A stretch of 34,407 nt of DNA from CAMDMI01 sp036759185. Its GTDB lineage: Bacteria > Bacteroidota > Bacteroidia > Cytophagales > Flexibacteraceae. Positions 16,678 to 23,432 of this stretch are shown here, piece by piece. Numbering within the stretch: the first letter of the stretch is position 1; the number at the start of each line of letters is the position of its first letter. The notes below the pieces were generated by a model. It was not told the DNA's origin. It did no database searches and worked only from the letters and a program-made list of their open reading frames with translations. The stretch covers positions 1 through 34,407 of the forward strand of contig DAIOVD010000016.1 in the NCBI GenBank assembly GCA_036759185.1, in the 5' to 3' direction. The position numbers were made by a program, and so were the translations under genes.

Positions 16678-17637
16678 ATGGCAAAAATTACAGAACACAT
16701 TCAGAATGCGAAGGGAGAAACCCTCTTTTCATTTGAAATTTTACCTCCACTCAAAGGCGAAAGCATCGATCTCCTGTTTGATGCGATTTCACCATTAATG
16801 GAATTCAAGCCACCCTTTATTGACGTAACCTACCACAGGGAAGAATATATTTACAAACACAGGGAAGGTGGTCTGCTCGAAAAAAGGGTAACCCGCAAAC
16901 GTCCGGGAACAGTTGGAATCTGTGCCGCCATTATGAACCGCTTTCATGTGGATGCTGTTCCTCACCTTATTTGCGGTGGATTTACCAAAGAAGAAACTGA
17001 AAATGCCCTGATCGATCTCGACTTTCTGGGAATTGACAATGTGCTGGCCTTGCGTGGGGATCATATTAAGTCTGAGGGATTTTTTATGCCGGAACCAAAC
17101 GGACATGGATATGCTTCGGACCTAGTGATTCAGATCAAGCAGATGAATGAAGGAAAGTATCTGGATGACGAGTTGAAAACCACCACTCCTACGGATTTTT
17201 GTATTGGTGTAGCCGGTTATCCGGAAAAGCATTTTGAAGCGGCCAATATGGAGACCGAACTCAAATACACAAAGTTAAAGTGCGATCTGGGCGGTGAATA
17301 CATTGTAACCCAGATGTTTTTCGACAATAAAGCGTATTTTGATTATGTGGAAAAGTGTCGGGCAAAAGGAATTACAGCTCCTATTATTCCGGGTCTGAAG
17401 CCCATCACTACAAAAAAACAGCTGACGGTTCTTCCAAGGATTTTTGCACTGGACATACCGCACGATCTGGCGAAAGAAGTAGAAGCCGCTAAAGACGACA
17501 AGGCAGCCAAGCAAATCGGTATTGAATGGTGCACAGCCCAATCGAAAGAATTAATGGCAGCCGGCGTTCCCGTCCTTCATTACTACAGCATGGGTAAAAG
17601 CGATGCGGTGAAGCAGATTGCGAAGCAGTTGTTTTAG
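16678..17637 (+). CDS. metF: Methylenetetrahydrofolate reductase
   Basis: A 319-residue cytoplasmic flavoenzyme that reduces 5,10-methylene-THF to 5-methyl-THF for methionine synthesis. The TIM-barrel signatures are present: FSFEILPP with the catalytic Glu at E20, DVTYHR near residue 49, LALRGDH with the FAD/folate-contacting Asp at D128, YPEKH near residue 181, and VTQMFFD near 204. IIPGLKPITTKKQL near 240 and a C-terminal HYYSMGKSDAV complete the single-domain bacterial form. Length is normal. It starts 9 nt after the PAP2-like gene and is the last plus-strand gene before a convergent pair. No cobalamin or SAM riboswitch is apparent because there is no leader space. Confidence 0.96.
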   Translation: MAKITEHIQNAKGETLFSFEILPPLKGESIDLLFDAISPLMEFKPPFIDVTYHREEYIYKHREGGLLEKRVTRKRPGTVGICAAIMNRFHVDAVPHLICGGFTKEETENALIDLDFLGIDNVLALRGDHIKSEGFFMPEPNGHGYASDLVIQIKQMNEGKYLDDELKTTTPTDFCIGVAGYPEKHFEAANMETELKYTKLKCDLGGEYIVTQMFFDNKAYFDYVEKCRAKGITAPIIPGLKPITTKKQLTVLPRIFALDIPHDLAKEVEAAKDDKAAKQIGIEWCTAQSKELMAAGVPVLHYYSMGKSDAVKQIAKQLF

Positions 17638-17661
17638 GAGAAATTCTCTTTGAAATTCTGG

Positions 17662-18090
17662 CTAATCCTCCAGAAGAATCTGGCCTACCAGACTATCAGA
17701 AGAGAAAGTACTTCTTTGAATGTACCCATTTTTTGACAGGGTGTTTTTCCTGATCAGAACATTATCCAGGTATAACTTATAGCCATCACTTTCCTTTACA
17801 TCAAACGTAAATGTCCTTGTATACGAGACAGCAAGGGTATCTATCCTGGATCCGGAGTGAAAAAAGAAACAGGTAGAATCGGAAGCAGAGTTCATTGGCA
17901 ATCGATAGGGTTTTCCAAGCGGAACGGGTCTGTTTCCTCTTTCTGCTTCAATTCTGTTGAAGTGAAAAGTATCGATTTCAACTTCGAAACTCAGCAGCAA
18001 CTGACCTTCTTTCGTTATGGGATATTTTTCGGGCTGAAAACAGGCCGTAATCACCATAGATGAAATCAGAATGAATATAAATCGGATCAT
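17662..18090 (-). CDS. Putative lipoprotein, DUF6452-like
   Basis: A 142-residue protein with a lipoprotein signal (SSMVITAC, acylated C17). The rest is predicted beta-rich: YRLPMNSASDSTCFFF, then DTLAVSYTRTFTF, then LYLDNVLIRKNTLS. This succession of a polar N-terminus, a LPxN...DST segment and a DTLxVSYTR segment recalls DUF6452, a Bacteroidota lipoprotein family of unknown function that often sits beside DUF6048. The start ATG overlaps the stop of the upstream gene by 4 nt (ATGA), so the pair is translationally coupled. The DUF assignment is by pattern only. Its stop is 24 nt from the convergent metF stop. Confidence 0.75.
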   Translation of the reverse strand: MIRFIFILISSMVITACFQPEKYPITKEGQLLLSFEVEIDTFHFNRIEAERGNRPVPLGKPYRLPMNSASDSTCFFFHSGSRIDTLAVSYTRTFTFDVKESDGYKLYLDNVLIRKNTLSKNGYIQRSTFSSDSLVGQILLED

Positions 18091-18752
18091 CGTGTTCTGA
18101 GGTTATAAAAAAGCTGAATAATGATATCCGGGTAAAGTGGAAAATTTCTGTGGTACCCAACCCCAGGAGTATACCAGGAAGGGTGCGACTTTGTATTTTC
18201 TGGAATTGGTTTCAGGAAAATAGTTCCGTTCAGGAGGATTGAACATTCCAGCTGTCTGAATATCGAGTATGAGAAGACAACACTTGTCTGTAGTGCTATC
18301 CGGTTCTCTCTGCGATCACTTGTTTCAACTACATCAGGGAAGAAGTTTCCGGGAATAACAAACTTTGCTTTATAGTGTCCGGCTGAAAACAACAACCCTG
18401 CTCCCAGAAAAACGCGGAACCGATCTTGTTCACCTATCAAAGATTCAGCACCACCTTTGATAAAAATACCATTGGTTTCAAGTGATGTGTTGGTAAAAAG
18501 TTTTGCGTTGGAACTCTTTCCAATACCAATCCCGAAGTACGGATGAAGCGGCAATTCAAAACTTGGCTTGACCAAAATCTCCAGATGATATCCCGTTCGA
18601 CCTGGCTGATACCGGTTCATAGAAACATTCTTAAACACATCGAAACCGATCAGACATTGACGTCGGGTAGAATCAGAAGTTGCTGCTACTGACGTCTTGT
18701 GAAAAAATAAAAATAAAAGGAGTAACCAGACAGGGAAGAATCTAAAACACAT
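18087..18752 (-). CDS. Putative outer-membrane or periplasmic protein, DUF6048-like
   Basis: A 221-residue protein with a signal peptide (about 1-24, ending TSVAA). It shows beta-strand alternation: LIGFDVFKNV, YHLEILVKPSFELPLHPYFGIGIG, GIFIKGGAESLIGEQDRFRV (split around 85-105) and IALQTSVVFSYSIF. A short opening GFDVFK..., a middle TNGIFIKGGAE and a later LGAGLLFSAG match the layout of DUF6048, a Bacteroidota family predicted to be a small outer-membrane barrel and usually paired with DUF6452. Here it is the upstream gene of that pair with an ATGA overlap. Function is unknown. I did not find a clear TAnnTTTG box in the 250 bp upstream. Confidence 0.72.
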   Translation of the reverse strand: MCFRFFPVWLLLLFLFFHKTSVAATSDSTRRQCLIGFDVFKNVSMNRYQPGRTGYHLEILVKPSFELPLHPYFGIGIGKSSNAKLFTNTSLETNGIFIKGGAESLIGEQDRFRVFLGAGLLFSAGHYKAKFVIPGNFFPDVVETSDRRENRIALQTSVVFSYSIFRQLECSILLNGTIFLKPIPENTKSHPSWYTPGVGYHRNFPLYPDIIIQLFYNLRTR

Positions 18753-18914
18753 CGTATCAATCTTAATGTCCGTTGTGAAAATTGGAAAAGAACGAAGCCG
18801 TCACAAACAAATCAGAGGTAAGTCTACCAGTTTTTGATATTTCTACCAAATAGATCCATACTATTTAGAACCGGAATCCCAGTTGTGTAAAAGGAAAGTC
18901 AGACTCCATTCATA

Positions 18915-18949
18915 TTGAACCGCTGATAAAAGGAAGGTTTCTATCTTTA
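18915..18949 (+). promoter_or_regulatory. Putative promoter of the dienoyl-CoA reductase-like gene
   Basis: TATCTTTA (18942-18949) is one base off TAnnTTTG, and TTG (18915-18917) lies 24 nt upstream, longer than the ideal 19. A transcript start near 18956 fits the ATG at 19003. This is the only candidate in the 250-bp gap. Confidence 0.4.
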
Positions 18950-19002
18950 CAAATGCCAAACAATTTTGCAGATTGCCTGCTCATCATCAAACAACTGCCA
19001 AT

Positions 19003-19881
19003 ATGAATCTCATGCTTCCACCGGATAGTTTTCAGGGAAAAACCATTCTCATCACCGGTGGCGGATCGGGGTTGGGACTTTCTATGGCTGAAGGTCTGCT
19101 GCGGCTTGGAGCACAGGTGGCATTGATGAGCCGCAACGAGGAGAAACTCCAAAAGGCATCTGAAAAACTGGTGACTGAAACCGAAGGAAAAGTCATTACA
19201 TTCTCTGCCGATGTTCGGGATGCTGCTAAAGTGGAAGAAGGCATTCATTTTATCATAGAAAAAGCAGGTGGACTTCACGGTGTCGTGAACAACGCTGCCG
19301 GCAATTTCATTTCTCCCACCGAGCGACTTTCGGCCAATGCCTTTTCATCGGTGATCGACATTGTCCTGAAAGGAACCGTTCATACCACCATGGCGGCTGG
19401 TAAATACTGGATGGAACAAAAGCAACCCGGGACATTTGTGAACATCGTGACAACCTATGCCAGCACGGGTTCGGGTTATGTGGTTCCATCTGCCACAGCG
19501 AAAGCTGGTGTCATTGCACTTACCCGATCGTTAGCCGTCGAATGGGCCAAATATGGAATCCGGACAAACGCCATTGCGCCGGGACCATTTCCTACGGAAG
19601 GGGCCTGGTCACGATTGTTTCCGAAGGAAGCTCTTCCACCGGACCTGGCTGAAAAGATGGATCCAGTATCCAAAATTCCTCTTAACCGGGTAGGCCGTCA
19701 TGAAGAACTGGTTAATCTGGTTGCCTTCCTTTTATCTGGTTACTCGGGGTTTATCAATGGGGAAGTTGTGACCATCGATGGAGGCGAATGGCTTCAGGGT
19801 GCCGGAGAATTCAATTGGCTTAATGCCGTTCCTTCTAAAATGTGGGATGTGATTGAAGCAGCCACAAGAAAAGGGAAATAG
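19003..19881 (+). CDS. SDR oxidoreductase, 2,4-dienoyl-CoA reductase (DECR) type
   Basis: A 292-residue classical-fold SDR from the ATG at 19003; a TTG at 18973 would add ten poorly typical residues. The cofactor motif T18-G-G-G-S-G-L-G25 and N96-N-A-A-G100 are intact. The canonical catalytic Tyr is replaced: the motif is S163-A-T-A-K167 within VVPSATAKAGV. This is the arrangement found in mitochondrial and peroxisomal-type 2,4-dienoyl-CoA reductases, where Lys and Ser act instead of YxxxK. Further matches are APGPFPTEGAWSRL and the C-terminal NGEVVTIDGGEWL. The family reduces 2,4-dienoyl-CoA with NADPH during degradation of unsaturated fatty acids. The gene stands alone and ends in the bidirectional terminator at 19928-19950. 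Confidence 0.9.
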   Translation: MNLMLPPDSFQGKTILITGGGSGLGLSMAEGLLRLGAQVALMSRNEEKLQKASEKLVTETEGKVITFSADVRDAAKVEEGIHFIIEKAGGLHGVVNNAAGNFISPTERLSANAFSSVIDIVLKGTVHTTMAAGKYWMEQKQPGTFVNIVTTYASTGSGYVVPSATAKAGVIALTRSLAVEWAKYGIRTNAIAPGPFPTEGAWSRLFPKEALPPDLAEKMDPVSKIPLNRVGRHEELVNLVAFLLSGYSGFINGEVVTIDGGEWLQGAGEFNWLNAVPSKMWDVIEAATRKGK

Positions 19882-19927
19882 CTTTGGTCCACGGGTTGCC
19901 GTTTTTTGCTCGCAGTTGATGTAAAAC

Positions 19928-19950
19928 AAAAAACCCCGCTTTTGGCGGGG
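19928..19950 (-). terminator. Strong intrinsic terminator of the rplM-rpsI-rpsB operon (also facing the SDR)
   Basis: CCCCGC (19934-19939), a 5-nt loop and GCGGGG (19945-19950) form a GC-rich hairpin. On the minus strand the stem is followed by six T plus a T-rich stretch (19933 downwards), a textbook terminator for rpsB 29 bp downstream of its stop. On the plus strand the following TCTTCTAATTTTG is weaker but may also stop the SDR transcript. Confidence 0.88.
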
Positions 19951-19978
19951 TCTTCTAATTTTGTTTCGTTTGCTTTGA

Positions 19979-20899
19979 TTATGCTTCAGCAGCTTCGTCA
20001 TCTGCAGCAGGAGCTTCCTCTTCAGCAGCAGCTTCCGCAACCGGAGCAGCAGCAGGAGCTTCAGCACCGATACGGGTACGTCCTGTTTTGGCAGGAGCCG
20101 GAGCAAGAGCTTCGGCAATGGTAGCAGGAGCAGCAGCACCGCCATCATTGTTCATATCTTCGTTTGCTTTGGCATCAGCACCTTCTTTTTCTTTCTCCTC
20201 ATCACGCTCACGCTTACGCTCCATCAAACCTTCTTCAATTGCCTGCCCAATGATTTGGGTAACAACTGCGATTGATTTGAACGCATCGTCATTTGCTGGA
20301 ATCGGGAAATCAGCAGAATCCGGATCGGAGTTGGTATCCACCATAGCGAAAACCGGAATTCCCAGACGTTTGGCTTCTTTTACTGCGATGTGCTCTTTAC
20401 CCACATCAACAATAAACAAGGCTGATGGAAGACGGGTAAGGTCAGCAATACCGCCCAATACACGCTCCATTTTCTCTTTATCACGGCTGAGCATCAATTT
20501 TTCTTTCTTATTAAGAGAAAGAGTTTCGTCTTTAATCTGACGATCGATGCCCTGCATTTTCTTGAGTGACTTACGAACTGTTGTAAAGTTGGTGAGCATT
20601 CCTCCCAACCAACGCTCGGTTACGTATGGCATTTTCAAACGGCGGGCTTCATCAGCCACCATTTCCTTCGCCTGCTTCTTGGTGGCAACGAACATGATTT
20701 TCTTGCCGGATTTGGCAATACTCTTCATCGCATTCGCAGCATTCTCAAGCGCACCTACGGTTTTGTTCAAATCGATGATGTGAATTCCATTGCGCTCCAT
20801 GAAGATATAGGAGGCCATTTTCGGATTCCACTTGCGGGTAAGGTGGCCAAAATGAACACCTGCATCCAGCAATACTTTGTAGTCTACTTTTACTGACAT
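19979..20899 (-). CDS. rpsB: 30S ribosomal protein S2 with a long Ala/Glu/Pro-rich C-terminal extension
   Basis: A 306-residue protein with S2 hallmarks: LLDAGVHFGHLTRKWNPKM at the N-terminus, FVATKKQAKEMV near 70, RWLGGMLTNFTTVRKS near 97, ALFIVDVGKEHIAVKEA near 160 and IPVFAMVDTNSDPDSADFPI (180-200). The ribosomal fold ends near residue 225. The last 80 residues are a charged linker (ERKRERDEEKEKEG) and an Ala/Pro/Glu-rich tail ending DDEAAEA. The E. coli protein has 241 residues, so the tail is extra. It is the last gene of the rplM-rpsI-rpsB cluster, 26 nt after rpsI. Elongation factor Ts (tsf), which normally follows rpsB, is absent: a strong terminator comes instead. Confidence 0.97.
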   Translation of the reverse strand: MSVKVDYKVLLDAGVHFGHLTRKWNPKMASYIFMERNGIHIIDLNKTVGALENAANAMKSIAKSGKKIMFVATKKQAKEMVADEARRLKMPYVTERWLGGMLTNFTTVRKSLKKMQGIDRQIKDETLSLNKKEKLMLSRDKEKMERVLGGIADLTRLPSALFIVDVGKEHIAVKEAKRLGIPVFAMVDTNSDPDSADFPIPANDDAFKSIAVVTQIIGQAIEEGLMERKRERDEEKEKEGADAKANEDMNNDGGAAAPATIAEALAPAPAKTGRTRIGAEAPAAAPVAEAAAEEEAPAADDEAAEA

Positions 20900-20925
20900 A
20901 AATGTAAAATCTTGAAGGTGAATGA

Positions 20926-21312
20926 TTAACGTTTGGAGAACTGGAAGCTTCTACGGGCTTTCTTACGACCGAATTTCTTACGTTCCACCATACGGGAGTC
21001 CCTTGTAAGGTATCCCTCTTTCTTAATTACAGAACGGTTTTCAGGGCTTGACTCAACCAATGAACGGGCAATACCCATTCGTACGGCCTGCGCCTGACCT
21101 GACACACCACCTCCTTTTACATTTACGAAAAAGTCAAATTTACCCATTTCGCTTACCAGCTCAATTGGCTGATTCACGATGATCTGAAGTACATCAGATG
21201 GGAAATATACTTTGAAGTCTTTGTTGTTCACGGTAATGTTGCCACTACCTGGACGAAGATAAACCCGGGCAACAGCCGTCTTTCTTCTTCCAATGTTATT
21301 GATTTGTTGCAT
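20926..21312 (-). CDS. rpsI: 30S ribosomal protein S9
   Basis: A 128-residue protein of normal length. It has the S9 start NNIGRRKTAVARVYLRPGSG, the central FFVNVKGGGVSGQAQAVRMG followed by IARSLVE, and the C-terminus KKFGRKKARRSFQFSKR, whose final Ser-Lys-Arg reaches the P-site tRNA in the ribosome. It starts 5 nt after the rplM stop and is therefore co-translated with it. The pairing of L13 and S9 is conserved across bacteria. Confidence 0.98.
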   Translation of the reverse strand: MQQINNIGRRKTAVARVYLRPGSGNITVNNKDFKVYFPSDVLQIIVNQPIELVSEMGKFDFFVNVKGGGVSGQAQAVRMGIARSLVESSPENRSVIKKEGYLTRDSRMVERKKFGRKKARRSFQFSKR

Positions 21313-21317
21313 GTTCC

Positions 21318-21770
21318 TTATTTAGTTTTAATCTCAATTAATTTGGGAGACTGTGCCGCATGTGGATGCTCTGAACCTGCATAAACAAACAGGTGAGTAA
21401 ACAGACGACGACCTAAACGATTCTTGGGAAGCATGCCCTTAACCGCCATTTCCAAAATTTTGGCCGGATTTTTGGCCATCAGTTCAGAAGGGGTTTTGAA
21501 TCTCTGACCACCTGGATAACCGGTGTGAGAAACGTATACACGATCTGTCATTTTTTTACCGGTAAGACGAATCTTTTCCGCGTTAATGATGATCACATTG
21601 TCACCGCCATCTACATGCGGTGAATAGGTTGGCTTGTGTTTGCCTCTGATGATCATAGCCACTTGACTGGCCAGCCGACCCAACACCAGAGCTTCTGCGT
21701 CAACAATAACCCACTCTTTCTCAGTCTCTTGATGACCAAGGTGAGGAGTTTTGAAGCTTGTAATACTCAC
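21318..21770 (-). CDS. rplM: 50S ribosomal protein L13
   Basis: A 150-residue protein with L13 signatures: EWVIVDAEALVLGRLASQVA, KHKPTYSPHVDGGDNVIIIN, VYVSHTGYPGGQRF and AVKGMLPKNRLGRRLFTHLF. The start is GTG at 21770: no in-frame ATG exists before an upstream stop, and the resulting N-terminus (MSITSFKTP...) matches the usual Bacteroidota L13 start. It is the first gene of the ribosomal cluster. A TACTTTTG -7 box lies 32 nt upstream. L13 binds 23S rRNA early in 50S assembly. Confidence 0.97.
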   Translation of the reverse strand: MSITSFKTPHLGHQETEKEWVIVDAEALVLGRLASQVAMIIRGKHKPTYSPHVDGGDNVIIINAEKIRLTGKKMTDRVYVSHTGYPGGQRFKTPSELMAKNPAKILEMAVKGMLPKNRLGRRLFTHLFVYAGSEHPHAAQSPKLIEIKTK

Positions 21771-21802
21771 GTTTGTACTATTTAAGTTTTAAAAAAGGAC
21801 TG

Positions 21803-21833
21803 CAAAAGTAGGAAAAAAGTTCATCCGGAAAAC
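21803..21833 (-). promoter_or_regulatory. Putative promoter of rplM-rpsI-rpsB
   Basis: On the minus strand TACTTTTG (21810-21803) matches TAnnTTTG in full. The -33 position 19 nt upstream reads GTTT (21833-21830) rather than TTTG. The predicted leader is about 25 nt, so there is no room for a long autoregulatory leader. Confidence 0.6.
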
Positions 21834-21929
21834 ACCTGGCCGAAAAAAAGCTGGAATTTCTGCCTGAATTTCAATTGAATGACGACAGGATACCAACTTT
21901 GTTCACTGCAAAATCCAGATTCTGTCTGC

Positions 21930-21970
21930 AAAAAAACAGTTCGGGTTTTATGAATTTCCCACCGAAACTG
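21930..21970 (-). terminator. Putative intrinsic terminator of the DUF418 gene
   Basis: On the minus strand, CAGTTTCGG followed by TGGG (21970-21958) can pair, with two bulges, to CCCGAACTG (21945-21937) across a 12-nt loop. Seven T follow directly (21936-21930). It begins 8 nt after the DUF418 stop. Confidence 0.55.
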
Positions 21971-21977
21971 CTTCTCT

Positions 21978-23312
21978 TCAGACGGTACCGGATTCTTTCA
22001 GAAAGGGCTGGCGCTTCCAGTACGTCAGACTTCGCCATAACCATTCAAACGGACCAAACCGGAAAAACTGAAGCCATATGGCACTGAAGACAATCTGAAA
22101 AATCCAGACCGCTGCCACCACTTCATACAACTGGTATCGCTCCAGCTTGCCAAACAGGGCCAGTCCGTACCCATAAAAAATGAAGGTACAGATGAGCGAT
22201 TGCATCAGATAATTGGTAAACGCCATCTGCCCGACATTAGACAATAATTTCAGGATGAATCCAGCAATGCGTAATTTATAAAGGACCAGAATGAAACTGA
22301 CGTGACCCATTGCCATGAGAAGCCTCTTCAGGTGATACGGACTTACTTTGAATTCCTGCCAGGTGAGACTTGGATCGAAATGATGATGGATGGCGGTACT
22401 TCCGATCCAATAACTGAGTGGAAGTCCCATTCCATAGGCAAACAAAGCAACGGCAGCATACTCCTGAAGGCTCCGCTGGCCAGAGAGAAAGCCCGTTTTA
22501 AACAAAGCCATTCCAATCAGAAAAAAGGCCAGGGCATCAAAAAATAGCTCCGTGTAAAAGTCCTTGGTTTCGATGTATTTATTGATGTTGGAAAGATCTG
22601 ATTGAATGTCAAAATATCCCTTCTGCATGTCTTTGTTTGCTTCGGCAATCTTTGTTTTGAAATGCGCCCGGCTGTGATTATCCTGAAATGAAACCCATTC
22701 TTCCTTCTCCGCCTTTTGGCTTTCCGTCAGTTTCTTATGCTGTTTTTCAGCCATCATTGCCCTTTCACCTTTCTCCCGGATTTTACCCGGCTTCCGGATC
22801 TTACTGGTTGCCTGAATGGTGGCAAACAACATAAATGCAGCACCAAACAATGCCAGTTTCGCAGCGCTTAGTTTACGGAAAGGAAAAAGGAAAAGGCCCG
22901 TTATGGCATAGGTGTAGAGAATGTCACCAGGCCACAGGAAAATATATGCATTGATGAGTCCGAAGATGAGCAGCCAGATCAACCTGCGGTAGTAAATATC
23001 GGCGGGTGTAATTCCTTCCACTGGCTTTTTCTCCATCCTATCGAGAAGCAGAATGGCACCCGCCCCAAACAGCATGGAAAAGATAGCCCGCATGGTTCCT
23101 TCAAAAAGTCCATTCACTGCCCACCAGCACCAGTAGTTGGGACCCGAGTATTCCCCCAGAATGTCCAGATTGTAATGCAATTGAAATGCCTTCCCGAAAA
23201 ACGGAATGTTCATCATCAGAATTCCCAATAAGGCCATTCCTCTCAGAGAATCGAGAATCTGAATGCGGTTTTCACGGCCAACTGGTGCGGGTGAAATCAG
23301 TGTTTGTTCCAT
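21978..23312 (-). CDS. DUF418 (YeiB-like) integral membrane protein
   Basis: A 444-residue polytopic membrane protein. The N-terminus NRIQILDSLRGMALLGILMM is the diagnostic start of the DUF418/acyltransferase-3-related family. The C-terminal DUF418 domain is seen in VGQMAFTNYLMQSLICTFIF, then AVWIFQIVFSAIWLQFFRFG and PFEWLWRSLTYW. Between them lies a charged soluble stretch (about 178-240, with AMMAEKQHKKLTESQKAEKE) separating two hydrophobic halves. Some relatives transport or modify envelope components, but the biochemical role is not established. It is monocistronic, with a terminator at 21930-21970. Confidence 0.92.
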   Translation of the reverse strand: MEQTLISPAPVGRENRIQILDSLRGMALLGILMMNIPFFGKAFQLHYNLDILGEYSGPNYWCWWAVNGLFEGTMRAIFSMLFGAGAILLLDRMEKKPVEGITPADIYYRRLIWLLIFGLINAYIFLWPGDILYTYAITGLFLFPFRKLSAAKLALFGAAFMLFATIQATSKIRKPGKIREKGERAMMAEKQHKKLTESQKAEKEEWVSFQDNHSRAHFKTKIAEANKDMQKGYFDIQSDLSNINKYIETKDFYTELFFDALAFFLIGMALFKTGFLSGQRSLQEYAAVALFAYGMGLPLSYWIGSTAIHHHFDPSLTWQEFKVSPYHLKRLLMAMGHVSFILVLYKLRIAGFILKLLSNVGQMAFTNYLMQSLICTFIFYGYGLALFGKLERYQLYEVVAAVWIFQIVFSAIWLQFFRFGPFEWLWRSLTYWKRQPFLKESGTV

Positions 23313-23432
23313 AGGGTTGAAAAATCAAATAAAAGGAAAAGACAAGCACAAAAAACAGAACCTGCTGTCAATCAAATAAGTATTCAACATGTAAGTCCTA
23401 CTTTGAATTGTGCAGAATGAACATTTCTGAAT

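Noticed and set aside
17638..17648. GAGAAATTCTC palindrome between metF and the convergent lipoprotein gene as a terminator
   Set aside because: Only five base pairs with practically no loop and no T run.
19003..19881. Missing catalytic Tyr as a sign of an inactive SDR
   Set aside because: The SxxxK arrangement is the normal state in dienoyl-CoA reductase-type SDRs.
23408..23432. CAGAA/TTCTG hairpin after the lamin-tail gene as a terminator
   Set aside because: A 5-bp stem without a T tract is too weak.
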